Shown here: piece after piece, positions 55,692 to 64,000 of the stretch
How the letters are laid out: every line of letters starts with the position of its first letter
Position numbering within the stretch: position 1 is the stretch's first letter
Source: Natrarchaeobaculum aegyptiacum
GTDB taxonomy: Archaea; Halobacteriota; Halobacteria; Halobacteriales; Natrialbaceae
Assembly (NCBI RefSeq): GCF_002156705.1
Contig: NZ_CP019893.1
Location: forward strand, 3,472,001-3,536,000
Reading direction: 5' to 3'
Length of the DNA stretch: 64,000 bases
Translations under genes and position numbers: made by a program
Notes under the pieces: model-generated
The model's input: only the letters and a program-made list of their open reading frames with translations
What the model was told of the DNA's origin: nothing
Database searches by the model: none

Positions 55692-56801
55692 TCACTCAAA
55701 GTCATCTACAACCTCTGTCAGTATTGTGGCATGCAATTTGCGTTTCTTTTCTTTATCTGTTTTATCGTAGTGTCGGTCGATAACATCGGCCGAGGCATCT
55801 ACATTATCAGACAGGGTTGGTCCATCCCATCCATTTTGGCGCATATATGTAATATATCCTTTACGAAGGTCATGCGGAGAACGTTTACTTGGACAATTCA
55901 TGTCTCCAGCAACTGTTGCTGGGCGGCAGGTATCTGGGTTCCTACCGTGAGGGCAATCTCCGATCAAACACGGGGCAGACCATTTATTAATTCGTGTCCG
56001 AACCGCTGACGCTGAAATCCGTCCCTGCTCAGTAGCGATCAACGGTTCCCGCCCATAACGATCAATCGTGTCTGGGCGTCTATGCTCAATGTAATCACTA
56101 AGCACCTCACATGTGCTAGACGAAATCGGAATCTGGCGTTCACTAGCAGTTTTGTTCTTCAATCGAGTTCCAGTCTTTGGTCGATGCTCTAGGTTAAGAT
56201 AGCCGGTACCATCTTCCAATTCTACGAAGTCGTCAATGTCCAGAGACCTTAATGTACAAGTCCGAATCCCAGTGTCGGTGAGTAGTAGCCATAGTGCATG
56301 GTCCTGAGAGGCGTAATTAAATCGTGAAAGGTGTGATACGACCTCTTTTGCTCGTTCTCGTGTCATGTACCGATCTCTGCTCTTGTCTTCCTCTGCTACC
56401 TCTATTTCCGGTACTTCAACCGAAAGTGCAGGCTTGACATAACCCTGTGATTCACAGTATCGAACAAAGACGCTGAGAGTCTGAAACTGAGTTTCGAGTG
56501 TTCGAGGCTTTACCTTCTTTTCCCTCTTTTCTCTGTACGCTTCCAAATCCTCTTTGGAAAGGTCATTCATATACTCGATTTCGTTATCATCACACCAATC
56601 AACAAATATTCCTAACCGCGACTCGTGGGATCTCATAGTCGATTCGCCGTTGCTCTTCGGGTTGACATCAAGGTATTCGGCCACTGCTTCTTCTGGAGTA
56701 ATTAGACTAAGGTTGAGTTCACTATCATCAATCTTACCTGTTCGGTAGAGGGCGCGGATAACCGCGTTCTCAACGTCTCCAGACGGGTTTTTCGATAACA
56801 T
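55692..56801 (-). CDS. Tyrosine recombinase / integrase 2
   Basis: The 369-aa recombinase is similar in plan to integrase 1: an SAM-like domain with MRSHESRLGIFVDWCDDNEI, catalytic Arg in LLLTDTGIRTCTLRSLDI, HDLRKGYITY as the HxxR box, and Tyr in DRHYDKTD. The Cys-rich insert before HxxR (CLIGDCPHGRNPDTC...) matches that of integrase 1 in spacing. AT-rich codons. With integrase 1 it frames the LSm-HNH gene. The two may belong to separate elements or act in tandem. Confidence 0.9.
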   Translation of the reverse strand: MLSKNPSGDVENAVIRALYRTGKIDDSELNLSLITPEEAVAEYLDVNPKSNGESTMRSHESRLGIFVDWCDDNEIEYMNDLSKEDLEAYREKREKKVKPRTLETQFQTLSVFVRYCESQGYVKPALSVEVPEIEVAEEDKSRDRYMTRERAKEVVSHLSRFNYASQDHALWLLLTDTGIRTCTLRSLDIDDFVELEDGTGYLNLEHRPKTGTRLKNKTASERQIPISSSTCEVLSDYIEHRRPDTIDRYGREPLIATEQGRISASAVRTRINKWSAPCLIGDCPHGRNPDTCRPATVAGDMNCPSKRSPHDLRKGYITYMRQNGWDGPTLSDNVDASADVIDRHYDKTDKEKKRKLHATILTEVVDDFE

Positions 56802-57019
56802 CGTGAATTAACAGAAGAGTTTCACTATAAAAGCTAATATGGTTACTACCTTGCCGCAAACAAAGTCTGTTAACACACACCAATGATGTGCCCAACAGAC
56901 TCTGGCCAATATGACCTAATATTGACTCCTAGAGTTGGATTTTACAAAAAATCCGTTCATTTATTCACAGGCGTCGCTATTCCGTCTAAAGATCACATAG
57001 AAGACTTGATAGGGAATAC

Positions 57020-57190
57020 TTAGTCTTCGTCTTCAAACCACACTTCGGCTTCTTCTTCGTACTCAAAGGTTTGCGCTCGACCATCCTGCGGGATGCCTGT
57101 ACTTTCCCCAGTCGTGCCCGGTGCAGAGTCACCAACATCATGACTTTTGTCAGGGCGACGACCTTCTCCGCAAGCATCTTTCTTACCCAT
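57020..57190 (-). CDS. Small acidic protein in the island
   Basis: The ATG at 57190 opens a 56-aa ORF (MGKKDACGEGRRPDK..., then SHDVGDSAPGTTGESTGIPQ and an EYEEEAEVWFEDED end). A longer overlapping frame exists (56986-57177), but it is basic and unlike haloarchaeal proteins, so this one is preferred. No domain is recognised. Confidence 0.45.
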   Translation of the reverse strand: MGKKDACGEGRRPDKSHDVGDSAPGTTGESTGIPQDGRAQTFEYEEEAEVWFEDED

Positions 57191-57376
57191 ACTGTCCTAT
57201 AGGGTGGACAGTATAATAAATATATGTATAATCGTAGTCAGTCATCCAAAAGAAGTTGTTGATAAAGATAGGATTGTGCAGGTCGATTACCCAACTAGCT
57301 TATTTTAGCAGTACAGACGTTCGCTCACCATTCGTGGCTAACATCTGGGTCATATGTTTCATCATCATATTCACTC

Positions 57377-57867
57377 CATCCGTTCTAGCTTAGCGACTAA
57401 CTGAGACGGTGATCACGCCGAAAATGCGTCGAGTCTCACCGCAATCATACCGAGATAGCTGCTGCTCAAGCAAACCAGCCGGTTCTTGGTCATGTCTCCC
57501 GTCGAAGGCGGCGCACTCGCAGTCGTGAGTGCGCCGCCGTTCCAGAGCCGTCGCTGACCAGCCTGGGCGATCCAGCCCGTCTCGTCAGGCGAGTTCGTTA
57601 CCAGAACTCGCCTGACTCCACCTGTTCACGTAACCTCGGACGGTGTGGATTTGGATCTCGTGACGACCACAGCAACAACGAATCGAGATCCGGTAGCTCG
57701 TACCCCAGATCCAACATCAGGTACAACTGGATCAGATGAGCGTGGCGTTCGACAGCGTGTGAACATCGTCGTCGAGGAAGCCGCGTCGACGACGCCGCGG
57801 CGTCGTCGGCGCAGTCTCGCTGCTTTGCGTCCAGTTTCTGGAGTTCGTCGACGATAACCCGGCTCAT
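57377..57867 (-). repeat. 491-bp IS-end repeat, copy 1
   Basis: Runs from the IS terminus CATCCGTTCTAGC to ...CGGCTCAT, an internal point of the transposase gene. It is directly followed by copy 2 and matches the corresponding part of the full IS (58359-58849). It contains the terminal inverted repeat and the hairpins CAGGCGAGTT/AACTCGCCTG and GGCGGCGCACTC/GAGTGCGCCGCC. Confidence 0.88.
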
Positions 57868-57870
57868 CAT
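57598..57870 (-). pseudogene. Truncated transposase 3' end, copy 1
   Basis: A 90-codon ORF identical to the C-terminal ~89 residues of the full transposase (SRVIVDELQKLDAKQRD... to ...VESGEFW). Its apparent ATG is made by the junction with the next copy. It lacks every catalytic residue. Confidence 0.85.
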
Positions 57871-58358
57871 CCGTTCTAGCTTAGCGACTAACTGAGACGG
57901 TGATCACGCCGAAAATGCGTCGAGTCTCACCGCAATCATACCGAGATAGCTGCTGCTCAAGCAAACCAGCCGGTTCTTGGTCATGTCTCCCGTCGAAGGC
58001 GGCGCACTCGCAGTCGTGAGTGCGCCGCCGTTCCAGAGCCGTCGCTGACCAGCCTGGGCGATCCAGCCCGTCTCGTCAGGCGAGTTCGTTACCAGAACTC
58101 GCCTGACTCCACCTGTTCACGTAACCTCGGACGGTGTGGATTTGGATCTCGTGACGACCACAGCAACAACGAATCGAGATCCGGTAGCTCGTACCCCAGA
58201 TCCAACATCAGGTACAACTGGATCAGATGAGCGTGGCGTTCGACAGCGTGTGAACATCGTCGTCGAGGAAGCCGCGTCGACGACGCCGCGGCGTCGTCGG
58301 CGCAGTCTCGCTGCTTTGCGTCCAGTTTCTGGAGTTCGTCGACGATAACCCGGCTCAT
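57868..58358 (-). repeat. 491-bp IS-end repeat, copy 2
   Basis: The same 491-bp unit as copy 1 with the same junction on both sides. It is followed without gap by the full IS. Confidence 0.88.
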
Positions 58359-58361
58359 CAT
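58089..58361 (-). pseudogene. Truncated transposase 3' end, copy 2
   Basis: The same 90-codon truncated frame as copy 1, with the same artificial start from the IS terminus. It has no catalytic residues. Confidence 0.85.
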
Positions 58362-59987
58362 CCGTTCTAGCTTAGCGACTAACTGAGACGGTGATCACGC
58401 CGAAAATGCGTCGAGTCTCACCGCAATCATACCGAGATAGCTGCTGCTCAAGCAAACCAGCCGGTTCTTGGTCATGTCTCCCGTCGAAGGCGGCGCACTC
58501 GCAGTCGTGAGTGCGCCGCCGTTCCAGAGCCGTCGCTGACCAGCCTGGGCGATCCAGCCCGTCTCGTCAGGCGAGTTCGTTACCAGAACTCGCCTGACTC
58601 CACCTGTTCACGTAACCTCGGACGGTGTGGATTTGGATCTCGTGACGACCACAGCAACAACGAATCGAGATCCGGTAGCTCGTACCCCAGATCCAACATC
58701 AGGTACAACTGGATCAGATGAGCGTGGCGTTCGACAGCGTGTGAACATCGTCGTCGAGGAAGCCGCGTCGACGACGCCGCGGCGTCGTCGGCGCAGTCTC
58801 GCTGCTTTGCGTCCAGTTTCTGGAGTTCGTCGACGATAACCCGGCTCATCAGCAGCGAGAGTGCTGCCATGATGATCAGCGCCTCGATGATGTAGGCGTC
58901 GGTCGTGTTGATCTCGTCCAGACCGAACCGTGATTTGAGTTCTTTGAACAGCAGTTCGATCTCCCAGCGCGCCCGATAGAGCTGTGCGATATCGGGCGCG
59001 CGGTAGTCGTCTCTCTCCAGATTCGTCAGGTACAGATGATACTCGCCGCTGTCATCGTTGCGAACGCCGACTAATCGGAAGGTTCGGGTCGCGCTGGCGC
59101 CCGACCCTCGTTTGCGGTCGAACGAGAGCGTGATCTGTACGTCAATTTCCTGTCGCTTCAGGTCGTCGAGGACGGCCTGCAGCGACTGGCCTTCTAGCGG
59201 AATGCTGTTCCCTCGCCACGTCCGGAGTTCTTCGACGATTTCGAAGTCTGCGTTTTCTTTGACGCGAGAGACGAACCAGCCATCATTGGCGTCAATGCGG
59301 TCGAACAGCCAGAAATCGTAGTAGCCGAGATCGAACAGAATGAGGGCGCCAGCTACCCACTCGCCGGTGGGTAGCTGGCTCCGTTCATGGGTGCTCGCGT
59401 CGGTCGTCCGAAATCGCGTTGGAAGTCCCGTTGAGAGCGATTCGGTGAGATGGAGTTTCGCCCCGGCTCGGTCATCATCGAGTGCGTAGACATCTTTGGC
59501 GTCTTGGTAGAGCGAGATGATCGTCGCGTCGACGATGAGGACGTCTCGAAATCGTTCGAGACGTCCGCTCAGCTCGGTTTGGCCGGTGTCGAGATTCTCG
59601 ATGGCCTCATCGAGAATCTCTCGAAGGAGTGCGACGAACCCTGGTTTGAACCAGCCGTGAAACGTCGCATACGAGAGTTCGTCGCAGTCAGCCATCTCGA
59701 CGTAGCGTTCGAGAAACGCCTGAATGGATCGATCAGAACCAGCGGCAAAGCCGAGGGAGAGCGTGTAAAACAACGCGACGACGTCGAGTTTCCGCTCTCG
59801 CTGGATAAGATTCGTTGCGCGAGCACGCTCGCGCAACTCATCGGATGGAAACGCTCTTTGAATTCGGTTCACAACTACTGAATCCGGTGGTTTGTACACA
59901 CTTCCCACCGGATTCTCACATTCCTAGTTACTGACGATTCTAGCTTGGCGTCTCTGGATACCCCGACCTGTTAAACTAGAACGGATG
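58359..59987 (-). mobile_element. ISH8-like (IS4 family) insertion sequence, full copy
   Basis: About 1.63 kb bounded by imperfect terminal inverted repeats CATCCGTTCTAGCTTA (58359 onward) and CATCCGTTCTAGTTTA (ending 59987, other strand). The transposase gene at 58580-59908 fills most of it. Flanking bases (CATATTCACTC on the left of the array, GTACTCAACTA on the right) show no clear target duplication, which fits a rearranged insertion. Confidence 0.82.
58580..59908 (-). CDS. IS4-family (ISH8-like) DDE transposase
   Basis: The 442-aa transposase has the DDE pattern of IS4: first Asp in RFRDVLIVDATIISLYQ, second Asp in ALILFDLGYYDFWLFDRI, and the catalytic Glu in YRARWEIELLFKELKS (Y-x3-W-x-I-E-L-x-F-K form). 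The C-terminal ~89 residues are repeated in the two upstream fragments. The ORF appears intact and could be active. It starts at 59908, close to the IS end. Confidence 0.9.
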   Translation of the reverse strand: MGSVYKPPDSVVVNRIQRAFPSDELRERARATNLIQRERKLDVVALFYTLSLGFAAGSDRSIQAFLERYVEMADCDELSYATFHGWFKPGFVALLREILDEAIENLDTGQTELSGRLERFRDVLIVDATIISLYQDAKDVYALDDDRAGAKLHLTESLSTGLPTRFRTTDASTHERSQLPTGEWVAGALILFDLGYYDFWLFDRIDANDGWFVSRVKENADFEIVEELRTWRGNSIPLEGQSLQAVLDDLKRQEIDVQITLSFDRKRGSGASATRTFRLVGVRNDDSGEYHLYLTNLERDDYRAPDIAQLYRARWEIELLFKELKSRFGLDEINTTDAYIIEALIIMAALSLLMSRVIVDELQKLDAKQRDCADDAAASSTRLPRRRCSHAVERHAHLIQLYLMLDLGYELPDLDSLLLWSSRDPNPHRPRLREQVESGEFW

Positions 59988-60261
59988 GTACTCAACTAAA
60001 CGAATACAGCATCAAAATATCCCACCTCATCGGGTTCTCCGAAGGCACCTCAAAATCAGACAGTTTAGTTCCAATATTAAAATTGGGTAAAATCCATGCT
60101 ACTAACCACTGCTAAAACGGGAGATATGTACCGGATACCGGAGTAAGCGGGAAATGTTGAAAATTTGGGAAAAGATCCATAGAGAATCTATATAACTTCC
60201 TCTTTTTGTCTGGGAATTATTTGAGAACCATTCTTGTGGTGTGTTAATATACGCACCACCG
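59988..60261. other. AT-rich stretch between the IS and the Rep gene
   Basis: No gene is seen in this AT-rich non-coding DNA, which may hold the origin of the Rep-bearing element. Confidence 0.5.
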
Positions 60262-60288
60262 TTTCCAGTCTTTCCAGTCTTTCCAGTC
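60262..60288 (+). repeat. Short direct repeats (possible iterons)
   Basis: Three perfect tandem copies of TTTCCAGTC (60262-60270, 60271-60279, 60280-60288) followed by a partial one (CTTCCA). They sit ~165-190 bases before the Rep start and are candidates for Rep binding at an origin. 60289-60453 is otherwise non-coding. Confidence 0.5.
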
Positions 60289-60453
60289 CTTCCATTTAAT
60301 CTTAAGTATCACCCGTAGTAATGCCTATGTATACAAGTCAGAAATACGATATAGGTTGCCAATTCACACTAATTGGGTGAAGGCCGGGAAAAGGGCGTGA
60401 AGCACTCTTTTCTTAGGTTTGAGTGATCTTAGTATTTCCGACTATACCCATAT

Positions 60454-61896
60454 ATGTCCATATCTAAACATACTCAAAACCGTTCGACCGAGGATTCCGA
60501 ATGTAAAACATCCAGTACTAACCACCCACCCACCTTGTGCGGTATCGAGATTCCTTGGGAGGGTGAGAAAGATGAGGAGAAAAAAACCGAATTTGCCCGC
60601 AAAGTAAGGTACAACCCCGAGGGGTTGGCGTTATCGCAGGTAGTACGTTGGGTTTGGGGTGGCCTCGGCAGTAACAGAAAACACTATCGGATGGGTAAGC
60701 GCCTCTGCGAACGGTTTGATTTGCTGAAATTGGAGGATCGTGGTGATGAGGAGAGGTCTGACTATTGGGTCTATCCGTCGGTAGAACTGCGGAAGACGGC
60801 TGCTCTTGATATGGGTAGGGAACGGACAAGATCGCAATACGGCGGTGGGTCCAAGAGTAAAACGGGTGAGATACAATCTACGTTTGGTTCGGGAGACTGG
60901 AAAAATGATAATCGAGTCCACTACCCGAAGGATCGAGCGGTCCAGACTCCTAAGATGTTTAGTACGATTGACAATGAGGCAACTCGTGAGTACTTGGCCG
61001 GAGAACTAATGAACGAGATCGAGCATAAGAGGAATACAACACAAGTTCTCAGGCGGGAAAGTTTGGCGGGGGAGGACTTTGGACCGGAGTATATTTTGAA
61101 GCCAATGACAGATCGTTTTAGTGATGACTTTGAGGCTAAGTCGTCGTATGCATCGTTTTGTGGGGCTTTCGAGAAGGCTTCTGAATTATACATTATTGGA
61201 CAAATGATTACGTTGACGACGGACCCGAAGCGGTTTGATTCGATTGAGGAAATGTATGAGTCGTTGATGAAGAATAAGACCCGGTTCATGCAGTGGCTCA
61301 AGGATAAATTGGGGCGAGATACGGTCCCGACGAATCTTCACGTTGTCGAGTTTACTGATACTGGACTCCCTCACTTGCATTTGTGTGTGTTTGGGGTGCA
61401 TGTATCAGAGGTTCCGTCTGAGGCAGATGTTTCGGAATATTGGGGCGAGACGAGGGATCAAGGCTCTGAAGTTGATTGTCAGAGGATTCAATATTCTACT
61501 GGTCGTGACCGTTGGATTATGGGGAGTGGAGCTGATTTACAGTATTACTTGGCCAAGACGTATAACGATATGATGGCGGTGGCGAGTGGTGAGACGGAGC
61601 CAGAAAACTTTACTCATGGGTGGAAACTCGCCCTATATTGGTGTATGGAAATACAGGTCCACAATGGCAGTCAGGTGTTAATGGGCAACAGTCGTGATGA
61701 CGATGAAAATGGAGACAACGTGAAATTTTATTCGTATGAATTTGTGGGGGCGGCAAATATTATTGACATACCCGCCCACATAACCAATAAAGCCACATGG
61801 ATTAGTGATTTGGAGGTCATTGATAAAACAGAGTCCGATCCGCCGCCGTGTAGTTCGCGGTACATAGGGCATCCGCTGGAAGACCAGCGACGTTAG
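60454..61896 (+). CDS. HUH-type rolling-circle replication initiator (Rep)
   Basis: The 480-aa protein has the three HUH motifs of rolling-circle initiators in order: motif 1 MITLTTDP at residues 251-258, motif 2 His307-x-His309 in GLPHLHLCVFG, and motif 3 Tyr365-x-x-Lys368 in YYLAKTYN, the relaxing tyrosine. The N-terminal ~110 residues look like a winged helix (VVRWVWGGLGSNRKHYRM). Such Reps drive haloarchaeal plasmids and pleolipoviruses. The codons are AT-rich compared with the chromosome. The exact start is uncertain; ATG at 60454 is used. Confidence 0.82.
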   Translation: MSISKHTQNRSTEDSECKTSSTNHPPTLCGIEIPWEGEKDEEKKTEFARKVRYNPEGLALSQVVRWVWGGLGSNRKHYRMGKRLCERFDLLKLEDRGDEERSDYWVYPSVELRKTAALDMGRERTRSQYGGGSKSKTGEIQSTFGSGDWKNDNRVHYPKDRAVQTPKMFSTIDNEATREYLAGELMNEIEHKRNTTQVLRRESLAGEDFGPEYILKPMTDRFSDDFEAKSSYASFCGAFEKASELYIIGQMITLTTDPKRFDSIEEMYESLMKNKTRFMQWLKDKLGRDTVPTNLHVVEFTDTGLPHLHLCVFGVHVSEVPSEADVSEYWGETRDQGSEVDCQRIQYSTGRDRWIMGSGADLQYYLAKTYNDMMAVASGETEPENFTHGWKLALYWCMEIQVHNGSQVLMGNSRDDDENGDNVKFYSYEFVGAANIIDIPAHITNKATWISDLEVIDKTESDPPPCSSRYIGHPLEDQRR

Positions 61897-62155
61897 TTAC
61901 AACGTCGAGGACGCCCGATTATTCAGTCTCTGGTTAGGACCCCCCACCATTTCAAGTGTTCAGCGACGGAGTAAGAATGAATAGTGAGGACAACAAAAGT
62001 ACAATTGGGCTTCTCCATGTCCTTCACCGGGGCGCTGCGGGCGCAACTTACGTCCGCACCCCAATTTGAGCAAGTGAGTAGCACCTGTTGTTATTGCACC
62101 CCCGCCCGCGAACGCTACCGCAGAGCATATGAGACCTGCATAGAACAGTAGTGAT

Positions 62156-63658
62156 ATGCCCATCTCGCTTGACGAACTGGAATCTCATCTGTTCAAGTGC
62201 GCCGATATAATCCGAGACGCCGTTGACCCGACCGACTACAAGGAATACATTCTCCCACTCGTCTATTACAAGTCCATCTCCGACGAGTTCGAGAAGCAGT
62301 ACGCCGAGAACGTTGAGGAGTACGGCGAGGACTTCGCACGGCGGAACAACCTCTACGACATTCCAGTCGTCCCCGAAGGCTATCTGTGGGAGGACATTCG
62401 CGCAGTGAGCGACAACGTGGATCAAGCACTCAACGAGGCGTTCGATGCGCTCACCGAGGAAAATCCCGAACTCACGGGGGTCTTCCGCGCAGACTACATC
62501 GACGCCGACGCGCTTGATGACGACCGGCTCGGGAAACTCGTCGAACACCTCTCAAAACACGACCTTGACCGAGACAGCGTACCACCGGATATGCTCGGAG
62601 AGGCGTATATGGACTTGGTTCGCCACTTTGCGGAGGAGGAGGGCAAGTCTGGCGGGCAGTTCTTCACGCCACCGCACATCGTCAATCTCTGCGTGCGACT
62701 GGTCGATGAGTTCGAGGACGGCCACACATTCCACGACCCGACCGTTGGCTCGGGTGGGATGCTCATCGAGGCCGCACGCTACTACCGCGAGGAGCAGGGC
62801 GGCGACCCGACAAAGATGACCTTCACCGGGCAGGAAGTCAATCCAGACATTTCGGCCATCGCCAAGATGAACCTCTCCATTCATGGACTGGATGGGGAGA
62901 TCGAGCGCGAGGACTCTCTTTCGAGTCCCGCGTTCACCGACGACGACTCGAACGAACTCACACGTTTCGACCGTGTATTGGCGAACTTCCCGTTTAGTGC
63001 TAACTGGGCGAAAGATGATCTCCAAGATGATCCGTATGGACGCTTTAACTGGCACGAGAAACTGCCGCGTGCCGACCGAGGGGACTACGCCTTTATTATG
63101 CATATAGCGGAGCAGTTGAAGCGCCCCGGGCGCGATGAGACGGGGGGCAAGGCCGCCGTTGTCATTCCTCATGGCGTGCTGTTCCGCAAGCGCGAGGGGA
63201 AATACCGGGAACATATGTTAGAGGAGGATATAGTAGAGGCTATCGTCGGGCTTCCTGAGAGTCTATTCCAGAATAATTCAATTCCCTCCGCAATCCTTGT
63301 GCTGAACACGGGCAAGCCCGCTGAGCGCGAGGACGAGGTGCAGTTCATCCACGCCGCAGACGAAGCGTTCTACGAAGAGTTGTCGAATCAAAATGAACTA
63401 ACTGAGGACGGCCTCGACCACATCGTCGAGAACTTCCGCGAGTGGGCGACCGAGGAGCGGGTGAGTCGCACAGTATCGCTCGATGAGATTCGAGAGAACG
63501 ACTACAACCTCAATATCGCGCTGTACGTGGACACGACTGAACCGGAAGAGGATATTGACGTGGAGGAGGAACTGGTGAAGTTACGTGAGCTGCAGGCAGA
63601 GCGTGAGGAGATAGAGGCGACGATGACGGAGCATATGGAGGCGTTGAACTATGAGTGA
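62156..63658 (+). CDS. hsdM: Type I restriction-modification DNA methylase (HsdM)
   Basis: The 500-aa methyltransferase starts with the HsdM N-terminal helical domain (about residues 1-145), then motif I DPTVGSGGMLIEA, which binds S-adenosylmethionine, and motif IV ANFPFS (N-x-P-F), which binds the target adenine. It makes N6-methyladenine with HsdS and HsdR. The 3' end overlaps hsdS by 8 bases (ATGAGTGA). No hsdR is in view, so the restriction subunit may lie beyond the window. 61897-62155 shows no gene. Confidence 0.95.
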   Translation: MPISLDELESHLFKCADIIRDAVDPTDYKEYILPLVYYKSISDEFEKQYAENVEEYGEDFARRNNLYDIPVVPEGYLWEDIRAVSDNVDQALNEAFDALTEENPELTGVFRADYIDADALDDDRLGKLVEHLSKHDLDRDSVPPDMLGEAYMDLVRHFAEEEGKSGGQFFTPPHIVNLCVRLVDEFEDGHTFHDPTVGSGGMLIEAARYYREEQGGDPTKMTFTGQEVNPDISAIAKMNLSIHGLDGEIEREDSLSSPAFTDDDSNELTRFDRVLANFPFSANWAKDDLQDDPYGRFNWHEKLPRADRGDYAFIMHIAEQLKRPGRDETGGKAAVVIPHGVLFRKREGKYREHMLEEDIVEAIVGLPESLFQNNSIPSAILVLNTGKPAEREDEVQFIHAADEAFYEELSNQNELTEDGLDHIVENFREWATEERVSRTVSLDEIRENDYNLNIALYVDTTEPEEDIDVEEELVKLRELQAEREEIEATMTEHMEALNYE

Positions 63659-64000
63659 GCAAGTTGACATCACTGACTACGTAGATTCGGAATCCAAACA
63701 GGATTCTGCATGGGTTGAGAAACGTCTCGGTGAAGTCTTTAATTCCATTTATAGCGGAGGAACTCCAAAGAAAGGGGTAGATGAGTACTATGGCGGGAAC
63801 ATACCATTTGTCAAGATTGAAGACCTGAACGAACAGAAAGGGGAAGGAGTTTCGACAGCAGAAGACTATGTTACCAAACAGGCGTTAGAAGAAACAAGCA
63901 CAAGAGCGTTTGACTCAGGGACGCTTCTACTAACTATCTATGGGAGCCTCGCTGAGACAGCAATAGTTCAGAGCCGTGTGGCTACAAATCAGGCTATTCT
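63651..64000 (+). CDS. hsdS: Type I restriction-modification specificity subunit (HsdS), cut off by window end
   Basis: The frame from the ATG at 63651 runs to the window end without a stop. It starts MSEQVDITDYVDSESKQDS and soon shows the HsdS target-recognition start (WVEKRLGEVFNSIYSGGTP, then YYGGNIPFVKIEDL), typical of the first recognition domain. It picks the DNA sequence methylated by HsdM. The 8-base overlap with hsdM indicates coupled translation. About a quarter of the usual length is seen. Confidence 0.88.
   Translation, partial: MSEQVDITDYVDSESKQDSAWVEKRLGEVFNSIYSGGTPKKGVDEYYGGNIPFVKIEDLNEQKGEGVSTAEDYVTKQALEETSTRAFDSGTLLLTIYGSLAETAIVQSRVATNQAI

Noticed and set aside
56986-57177. 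63-codon basic minus-strand frame
   Set aside because: It overlaps a frame (57020-57190) whose product is acidic and better suited to a haloarchaeon.
57377-58849. Tandem repeats considered as a CRISPR or satellite array
   Set aside because: The units are 491 bp, have no spacers and match the end of the adjacent IS exactly.

Overview
The window is chromosomal DNA of a haloarchaeon (Halobacteria, probably a Natrialbales or Haloferacales relative). The support is very GC-rich codon use, strongly acidic proteins, many Tat signal peptides with lipoboxes, leaderless genes with a TATA element about 25-33 bases before the start codon, haloarchaea-typical families (HTH_10 regulator, HalOD1, DUF7344, RadB, Cdc48, LSm-like domain) and a tRNA-Trp gene with a long intron. 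The genus cannot be fixed from sequence alone.

Layout. 1-10.7 kb: secreted DUF4397 protein, acetyltransferase, SDR oxidoreductase, YchF GTPase, sulfatase, MFS transporter, small envelope proteins, an orphan PD-(D/E)XK protein and a solitary HalOD1 domain. Two short stretches look like relics of IS200/IS605-type or structured-RNA elements. 10.9-25.7 kb: catalase-peroxidase, AlkA-type glycosylase, a Zn/Cd-type P1B ATPase preceded by a cysteine-rich HTH_10 regulator, an MBL-fold protein, DMT transporter, Cdc48 and LarC. 26-31.5 kb: a cell-surface locus with three tandem paralogous secreted proteins, each with the same ~210-bp leader, next to a divergent 525-aa secreted protein made of five ~60-aa units. 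All ten half-units carry Q-x-N-x-N-x-Q. I read this as a candidate curli-like fibre or adhesin system. 31.7-51 kb: a lipoprotein, a RadB pair, a four-CBS protein fused to an HPF-like domain, a lycopene cyclase domain protein, two tandem pairs of CPA2 antiporters (in each pair one RCK domain has the canonical glycine motif and the other a conserved altered one), RqcH, PadR and a secreted Tat protein. 51-53 kb: tRNA-Val (with a duplicated 3' end), cobalamin adenosyltransferase, a zinc ribbon and intron-containing tRNA-Trp.

From about 53 kb to the end the DNA becomes AT-richer and is a mobile island. It holds two tyrosine recombinases flanking an unusual LSm-HNH fusion protein, a small acidic ORF, an ISH8/IS4-type insertion sequence whose terminal 491 bp is present three times in tandem, a HUH rolling-circle Rep protein preceded by short direct repeats, and the M and (cut-off) S genes of a type I restriction-modification system. 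The LSm-HNH protein and the Q/N-repeat locus are the two best candidates for something not previously described.
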